From contig NZ_MIPP01000001.1 in the NCBI RefSeq assembly GCF_002095385.1, positions 124,001 through 188,000 of the forward strand: a stretch of 64,000 nucleotides of DNA. The letters run 5' to 3'. The notes under the pieces are model-generated. The model was given only the letters and a program-made list of their open reading frames with translations. It ran no database searches and was not told where the DNA came from. Position 1 is the first letter of the stretch; every line of letters begins with the position of its first letter. Source of the DNA: Pantoea eucrina (GTDB taxonomy: Bacteria > Pseudomonadota > Gammaproteobacteria > Enterobacterales > Enterobacteriaceae). The position numbers and the translations under genes are program-made. Of the stretch, positions 58,635-64,000 are shown piece after piece.

Positions 58635-61600
58635 ATGCCAAAACGTACTGACATAAAATCTATCCTGATCCTTGGCGCTGGCCCGATCGTTATCGGTCAG
58701 GCGTGTGAATTTGACTACTCGGGCGCGCAGGCGTGTAAAGCGCTGCGTGAAGAGGGCTATCGCGTCATTCTGGTTAACTCCAATCCGGCGACCATCATGA
58801 CCGACCCGGAAATGGCTGACGCGACCTATATTGAGCCAATCCACTGGGAAGTGGTGCGCAAAATCATCGAAAAAGAGCGCCCGGATGCAGTACTGCCAAC
58901 CATGGGCGGGCAGACCGCGCTGAACTGCGCGCTGGAGCTGGAGCGCCAGGGCGTGCTGGAAGAGTTTGGCGTGACCATGATTGGCGCCACGGCTGACGCT
59001 ATCGATAAAGCTGAAGATCGCCGTCGCTTTGACGTGGCGATGAAAAGCATCGGTCTCGATACCGCCCGTTCGGGTATCGCCCACACGATGGAAGAGGCGC
59101 TGAAGGTCGCGGAGGAGGTCGGTTTCCCGTGCATTATTCGTCCCTCCTTTACCATGGGCGGCACCGGCGGCGGTATCGCTTACAACCGCGAAGAGTTTGA
59201 AGAGATCTGTGAGCGCGGCCTCGACCTCTCTCCGACCAACGAGCTGCTGATTGATGAATCGCTGATTGGCTGGAAAGAGTATGAGATGGAGGTGGTGCGC
59301 GATAAAAATGATAACTGCATCATCGTCTGTTCAATTGAAAACTTCGACGCCATGGGCATTCACACCGGCGACTCCATCACTGTGGCACCGGCGCAGACGC
59401 TGACGGACAAAGAGTACCAAATCATGCGTAACGCCTCGCTGGCGGTGCTGCGTGAGATTGGTGTGGAAACCGGCGGCTCTAACGTTCAGTTCTCCGTAAA
59501 TCCGAAAGATGGTCGTCTGATCGTAATCGAAATGAACCCGCGCGTATCGCGCTCCTCCGCGCTGGCGTCCAAAGCCACCGGGTTCCCGATTGCTAAAGTC
59601 GCGGCTAAGCTGGCGGTGGGCTTTACGCTCGATGAGCTGATGAACGATATCACTGGCGGTCGCACGCCGGCGTCGTTTGAACCCTCAATCGACTATGTCG
59701 TGACTAAGATCCCGCGCTTTAACTTTGAGAAATTTGCGGGTGCCAACGATCGCCTCACTACACAGATGAAATCAGTGGGTGAAGTGATGGCGATTGGCCG
59801 TACCTTCCAGGAGTCGATGCAGAAAGCGCTGCGCGGCCTTGAAGTCGGCGCTAACGGCTTCGATCCAAAAGTGGATCTGGATGACGCCGACGCGCTGACC
59901 CGTATCCGCCGCGAGCTGAAAGACGCTGGTTCGGATCGCATCTGGTATGTTGCTGACGCGTTTCGTGCCGGTATGTCGGTGGATGGCGTATTTAATCTCA
60001 CCAACATAGATCGCTGGTTCCTGGTACAGATTGAAGAGCTGGTGCGTCTGGAAGAGCAGGTTGCACGTGAAGGCGTTAACGCGCTGGATGCCGGCTTCCT
60101 GCGCGCGCTGAAGCGTAAAGGTTTTGCTGATGCGCGTCTGGCAGCGCTGGCGGGTGTGGCAGAAAGCGAAATCCGTAAGCTGCGTCAGCAGTACAATCTG
60201 CATCCGGTCTATAAGCGGGTGGATACCTGTGCCGCTGAGTTCTCGACCGATACCGCCTACATGTATTCCACCTATGAGGAGGAGTGCGAAGCGAACCCGA
60301 ATCAGGATCGTGACAAAATCATGGTGCTGGGCGGCGGACCAAACCGTATCGGGCAGGGTATTGAGTTTGACTACTGCTGCGTCCACGCATCGCTGGCGCT
60401 GCGTGAAGATGGTTATGAAACCATCATGGTTAACTGCAACCCGGAAACGGTCTCAACCGATTATGACACCTCCGATCGCCTCTACTTTGAGCCGGTTACG
60501 CTGGAAGATGTGCTGGAGATTGTACGAATTGAGCAGCCAAAAGGCGTTATCGTGCAGTATGGTGGCCAGACGCCGCTGAAACTGGCGCGTGCGCTGGAAG
60601 CGGCCGGTGTACCGGTTATCGGTACCAGCCCGGACGCCATTGACCGCGCTGAAGACCGCGAGCGTTTCCAGCAGGCGGTGGATCGTCTGAAACTGAAACA
60701 GCCGGCTAACGCCACGGTTGCCACGCTGGAGCAGGCGGTAGAGAAAGCTGCCGGTATCGGTTATCCGCTGGTGGTACGTCCTTCCTATGTACTGGGCGGC
60801 CGTGCGATGGAAATCGTCTATGACGAAGTGGATCTTAAGCGCTATTTCCAGACCGCGGTATCCGTCTCTAACGATGCGCCAGTACTGCTGGATCGCTTCC
60901 TGGATGATGCGGTGGAAGTCGATGTGGATGCCATCTGCGACGGCGAGCGGGTGCTGATTGGCGGCATCATGGAACATATTGAGCAGGCGGGTGTTCACTC
61001 CGGTGACTCAGCCTGTTCCCTGCCGGCCTATACGCTGAGCAGCGAGATCCAGAACGTGATGCGTCAGCAGGTTGAGAAGCTGGCGTTTGAACTTAACGTA
61101 CGCGGTCTGATGAACGTGCAGTTTGCGGTCAAAGATAACGAGGTTTACCTGATTGAGGTGAATCCGCGTGCGGCACGTACCGTTCCATTTGTCTCCAAGG
61201 CTACCGGCGTACCGCTGGCCAAAGTGGCGGCTCGCGTCATGGCGGGCAAAACCCTGCTGGAGCAGGGCGTGACGGAAGAGGTCATTCCGCCTTACTACTC
61301 GGTGAAAGAGGTGGTGCTGCCGTTCAATAAATTCCCGGGCGTCGATCCGATTCTGGGACCGGAAATGCGCTCCACCGGTGAGGTGATGGGCGTCGGCCGT
61401 ACCTTTGCTGAAGCCTTCGGTAAAGCGATGCTGGGCGCGCAGAGCAACATGAAGAAAAGCGGTCGTGCGCTGCTCTCGGTGCGTGAAGGCGATAAAAAGC
61501 GCATCGTCGATCTGGCGGCGAAGCTGCAGAAGTTTGGCTTTGAGCTGGACGCTACCCACGGTACGGCGGTGGTGCTGGGTGAAGCCGGTATCAATCCACG

Positions 61601-61862
61601 CCTGGTCAATAAGGTGCATGAGGGACGCCCGCATATTCAGGATCGCCTGAAGAACGGTGAATACACCTATATTGTTAACACCACGGCGGGACGTCAGGCG
61701 ATTGAAGACTCTAAGCTGATTCGCCGCAGCGCGCTGCAGTATAAAGTGCATTATGACACCACGCTGAACGGCGGCTTCGCGACTGCGATGGCCCTGAATG
61801 CGGATCCCACTGAGAAAGTGACTTCAGTACAGGAGATGCATGCGCAGCTGAAAGGCAAATAA
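58635..61862 (+). CDS. carB: Carbamoyl phosphate synthase large subunit
   Basis: 1075 residues (1073 in E. coli). Two homologous ATP-grasp halves: [20 protein letters not shown] (in the first 30) and [20 protein letters not shown] (about 560); then an oligomerisation domain and a C-terminal allosteric MGS domain (about 940 on) for UMP and ornithine. It begins 13 bases after carA with AGGAG. Confidence 0.99.
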   Translation: MPKRTDIKSILILGAGPIVIGQACEFDYSGAQACKALREEGYRVILVNSNPATIMTDPEMADATYIEPIHWEVVRKIIEKERPDAVLPTMGGQTALNCALELERQGVLEEFGVTMIGATADAIDKAEDRRRFDVAMKSIGLDTARSGIAHTMEEALKVAEEVGFPCIIRPSFTMGGTGGGIAYNREEFEEICERGLDLSPTNELLIDESLIGWKEYEMEVVRDKNDNCIIVCSIENFDAMGIHTGDSITVAPAQTLTDKEYQIMRNASLAVLREIGVETGGSNVQFSVNPKDGRLIVIEMNPRVSRSSALASKATGFPIAKVAAKLAVGFTLDELMNDITGGRTPASFEPSIDYVVTKIPRFNFEKFAGANDRLTTQMKSVGEVMAIGRTFQESMQKALRGLEVGANGFDPKVDLDDADALTRIRRELKDAGSDRIWYVADAFRAGMSVDGVFNLTNIDRWFLVQIEELVRLEEQVAREGVNALDAGFLRALKRKGFADARLAALAGVAESEIRKLRQQYNLHPVYKRVDTCAAEFSTDTAYMYSTYEEECEANPNQDRDKIMVLGGGPNRIGQGIEFDYCCVHASLALREDGYETIMVNCNPETVSTDYDTSDRLYFEPVTLEDVLEIVRIEQPKGVIVQYGGQTPLKLARALEAAGVPVIGTSPDAIDRAEDRERFQQAVDRLKLKQPANATVATLEQAVEKAAGIGYPLVVRPSYVLGGRAMEIVYDEVDLKRYFQTAVSVSNDAPVLLDRFLDDAVEVDVDAICDGERVLIGGIMEHIEQAGVHSGDSACSLPAYTLSSEIQNVMRQQVEKLAFELNVRGLMNVQFAVKDNEVYLIEVNPRAARTVPFVSKATGVPLAKVAARVMAGKTLLEQGVTEEVIPPYYSVKEVVLPFNKFPGVDPILGPEMRSTGEVMGVGRTFAEAFGKAMLGAQSNMKKSGRALLSVREGDKKRIVDLAAKLQKFGFELDATHGTAVVLGEAGINPRLVNKVHEGRPHIQDRLKNGEYTYIVNTTAGRQAIEDSKLIRRSALQYKVHYDTTLNGGFATAMALNADPTEKVTSVQEMHAQLKGK

Positions 61863-61884
61863 GCGCAGCGTCCGTAAGAGACAG

Positions 61885-61911
61885 CGGCCCCGTATGGGGC
61901 CGTTTTTTTTT
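61885..61911 (+). terminator. Terminator after carB
   Basis: CGGCCCC-GTAT-GGGGCCG followed by nine T. Confidence 0.95.
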
Positions 61912-62088
61912 GCCTGAAACAGAGTAGCTATAGCAAACCTGCTGATTTGGCTTAACTTTTAGCTATTGGTGCTGCTAAATAACTTTTTAAGATTTTTCGC
62001 ACAAATTTATAACCCGCGATCCGGTGAGGGCACCTTACTATCTGGCGCGCTCAACCATAGAGCCTTTACCTTCACCGGAAAATATAAA

Positions 62089-63231
62089 ATGAACATGCGT
62101 GCTTTGACTCTTAGCGCAGTGGCTGCGTTACTTATGGCTGCGCCGCTCGCCAGCCAGGCTGAAATTACTCTGCTGAAGCAGGATCCTCAGGCGAACAATG
62201 CGTTCGATCGCCTTGGCTTTAAAGTGGGCGGCAGCATTCGCCCGCAGTTTATGCATCAGAATGGCGTAAATGACACATCCTATAAGCGTAACGGCTACGA
62301 TGGTGGCTCGCGCTTTCGCTTTGGCGCAGACTACGCGATCGCAGAAGATCTGAGCTGGGTAGGCTACTATGAGCTGGGCGTTAACTTCCCGGCGTGGTGG
62401 GGCTGGGACCATCACTATGCCAGCGGCGCACGCGATACCTCACGTCGTCAGCTCTATACCGGTTTTAAAAGTGGCAGCCTCGGCGAACTCTATTTTGGTC
62501 AGCAAAACAGCGTCTATTACGATGTGGTTGGCGCAAAAACCGATATCTGGGATTACGATATGCTGGCCCAGGGTTCCGGCGTCGGGATCAACGGCGATTA
62601 CGACGGCAGCTATCGCTCGCGCAAAATGCTGAAGTATAAAACCCGTGCCGGCGCCGCCGATCTGTACGCCTCTTATCTGTTTGAGGATACCGAATATCTG
62701 CCGGGTAACGGCCTGCGCTACAAGCGCAACGGCGGCGGATCGCTGGGTGTCAACTATCACATCAGCGATGAGCTGGCGTGGGGAACCGCGTGGAATTATA
62801 CCCGTGCCACCGTACGCAATCCGGGCAACGGCGACAGCGAGCGCTACGATCAGAATATCTGGGGCACCTCGGTCAGCTGGACGCCGGATAGCTGGACGCT
62901 GGCGGCAGGCGCCGGCTGGTATCAGAACTTTGCGCCAACCCGCCTGAAAAGCGCAACAAACTACTTTGCGGATGACGCCTGGGGCATCGAATATTTTGCC
63001 GGTTATAAATTTGCTGTAGGCCAGTATGCGGTGAAAACCCTGCAGCCTTACGTGATGGGCGATCGCCTGGAGTTCGTCAACGGACGCCACTATAAGCGTA
63101 TTGATAATGGCGTGGGCATCAGTGCGCAGCTCGACTACGGCTTCCGCGTTGATTATGAATATGTCATCACCTCCGATACCAGCAAGGCGCTGGGCAACGT
63201 GAACCTGGTCCGTCTGCGTTACGACTTCTGA
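62089..63231 (+). CDS. Outer-membrane porin
   Basis: 380 residues from ATG 62089, which gives a signal peptide (about 1-24, ending ASQA); the frame is open from 61966. The mature part is rich in alternating aromatic strands (SWVGYYELGVNF, GELYFGQQNSVYY, GVNYHISDELAWGTAWNYT) and ends in RLRYDF, with the terminal Phe needed for barrel assembly. It resembles trimeric 16-strand general porins. An acidic and glycine-rich loop (about 165-185) may be the constriction loop. Specificity is unknown. E. coli has kefFC and cai genes between carB and folA instead. Confidence 0.85.
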   Translation: MNMRALTLSAVAALLMAAPLASQAEITLLKQDPQANNAFDRLGFKVGGSIRPQFMHQNGVNDTSYKRNGYDGGSRFRFGADYAIAEDLSWVGYYELGVNFPAWWGWDHHYASGARDTSRRQLYTGFKSGSLGELYFGQQNSVYYDVVGAKTDIWDYDMLAQGSGVGINGDYDGSYRSRKMLKYKTRAGAADLYASYLFEDTEYLPGNGLRYKRNGGGSLGVNYHISDELAWGTAWNYTRATVRNPGNGDSERYDQNIWGTSVSWTPDSWTLAAGAGWYQNFAPTRLKSATNYFADDAWGIEYFAGYKFAVGQYAVKTLQPYVMGDRLEFVNGRHYKRIDNGVGISAQLDYGFRVDYEYVITSDTSKALGNVNLVRLRYDF

Positions 63232-63238
63232 TGACTGC

Positions 63239-63260
63239 AGCGGCTCCGCGTGGAGCCGCT
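63239..63260 (+). terminator. Hairpin after the porin gene
   Basis: AGCGGCTCC-GCGT-GGAGCCGCT is a perfect stem eight bases after the stop. A T-rich tract (TTTTCTTT) follows only about nine bases later, so it may be an imperfect terminator. The rest of the gap to folA (63261-63501) shows nothing else I can name. Confidence 0.65.
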
Positions 63261-63501
63261 CAGTGCGCTTTTCTTTACACTCTTTCTGAAAATCTGCCGC
63301 TAATGCCGCTGAGTTGTGCCAGCTGCGCAGGCGATTATGGCGGCTCTCTCCGTTAATCGCAGTAAAGTCGGTGTAAAGCTCTGCCCGGCAGCCTGAATCT
63401 GGCGGCAAAAAGAGCTTTACGCAAATAGCACGGCTGGCCTATCGACGAAACTTTCGCCTTTACGTATCATTGCGCCAATTTTTTCCAGCAGGTTTTAAAT
63501 C

Positions 63502-63984
63502 ATGATTAGTCTGATCGCAGCACTGGCTGCGGATCGCATTATTGGTATGGAAAACGCCATGCCGTGGCACTTACCCGCCGATCTCGCCTGGTTCAAACGT
63601 ACTACGCTGAATAAACCGGTGATCATGGGGCGTCTGACCTTTGAATCGATTGGCCGTCCGCTGCCAGGCCGGCTCAATATTGTGGTCAGCAGCCAGCCCG
63701 GTACGCACGAGGGGGTGACCTGGGTCACTTCACCGGAAGCGGCAATCGAGGCAGCCGGTGACGCAGAAGAGATTATGGTGATTGGCGGCGGCCGTATCTA
63801 TGAGCAGATGCTGCCCCGCGCCGATCGTCTTTACCTGACGCATATTGATGCTGAAGTGGAAGGGGATACGCAATTCCCTGATTACGAGCCAGATGAGTGG
63901 CAGTCGACGTTCAGCGAGTTCCACGATGCGGATGCGCAAAATTCGCACAGCTACTGCTTTGAGATCCTGGATCGGCGTCGTTAA
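63502..63984 (+). CDS. folA: Dihydrofolate reductase
   Basis: 160 residues (159 in E. coli). [20 protein letters not shown] (Met20 loop), catalytic Asp 27 in [33 protein letters not shown] (in parts) for NADPH, and [12 protein letters not shown]. It reduces dihydrofolate to tetrahydrofolate and is the trimethoprim target. Intact chromosomal copy with no obvious resistance-type change I can judge. Confidence 0.97.
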   Translation: MISLIAALAADRIIGMENAMPWHLPADLAWFKRTTLNKPVIMGRLTFESIGRPLPGRLNIVVSSQPGTHEGVTWVTSPEAAIEAAGDAEEIMVIGGGRIYEQMLPRADRLYLTHIDAEVEGDTQFPDYEPDEWQSTFSEFHDADAQNSHSYCFEILDRRR

Positions 63985-64000
63985 TTGATCCCTGCCTGGC

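Overview
The window reads as the chromosome of a gammaproteobacterium in the Enterobacterales, most likely an Erwiniaceae member such as Pantoea or Erwinia. That placement is an inference from protein similarity remembered from E. coli and from gene order; no search was run. From about 14.5 kb onward the order is close to the E. coli 99-to-1-minute region: fhuF, yjjZ, three leucine tRNAs, rsmC, holD-rimI-yjjG, ytjB/serB-radA-nadR, ettA, slt, trpR, yjjX, gpmB, rob, creA, arcA, yjtD, thrLABC, yaaA, talB, mog, dnaKJ, nhaA, rpsT, ribF-ileS-lspA-fkpB-ispH, dapB, carAB and folA.

Layout. Positions 1-6.0 kb hold a 5'-truncated DUF1176 protein, yecA, an RcnB-family periplasmic protein, a GNAT acetyltransferase and opgB (osmoregulated glucan decoration). 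Positions 6.2-14.5 kb are an accessory block: tautomerase with a divergent LysR regulator, a glycosyltransferase, a YncE-like beta-propeller protein, a transporter/LacI/nucleoside hydrolase group and a YbaK-like deacylase. This block sits where I recall the dnaT-dnaC region of E. coli. Next come two Fur-box genes (fhuF, yjjZ) separated by a diguanylate cyclase, then the leucine tRNA cluster. Positions 17.6-34 kb carry replication, NAD, serine, translation-factor and cell-wall genes. Positions 34.5-43.4 kb carry the attenuated threonine operon and metabolic genes. Positions 43.5-64 kb carry chaperones, Na+/H+ antiport, the riboflavin/IleRS/lipoprotein-peptidase operon, diaminopimelate synthesis, carbamoyl phosphate synthesis, a porin and dihydrofolate reductase.

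Regulatory sites visible in the sequence fit the genes they precede: two Fur boxes, a Trp operator before trpR, an FNR-like box before arcA, the thr attenuator, a sigma-32 promoter before dnaK, a strong rpsT promoter, and RutR and tandem ARG operators before carAB.

The most unusual feature is a family of GTAG-associated palindromes with a CAT-NN-ATG core and covarying GC-rich arms. They lie between genes at 1.04-1.5, 23.5, 31.23-31.62 and 40.31-40.70 kb. They look like REP/BIME elements; at two loci they have grown into tandem arrays (six 45-bp units, and three composite units with 19-bp sub-repeats). Three of the four loci lie between convergent genes with no ordinary terminator, and one supplies the gpmB stop codon. 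Two genes, thrA and a lacI-type regulator, each appear to lack one base in a G/C-rich run. That suggests either mutation or sequencing error. The 505-bp gap before the 10.5 kb transporter is dense in palindromes and has a Pho-box-like promoter.
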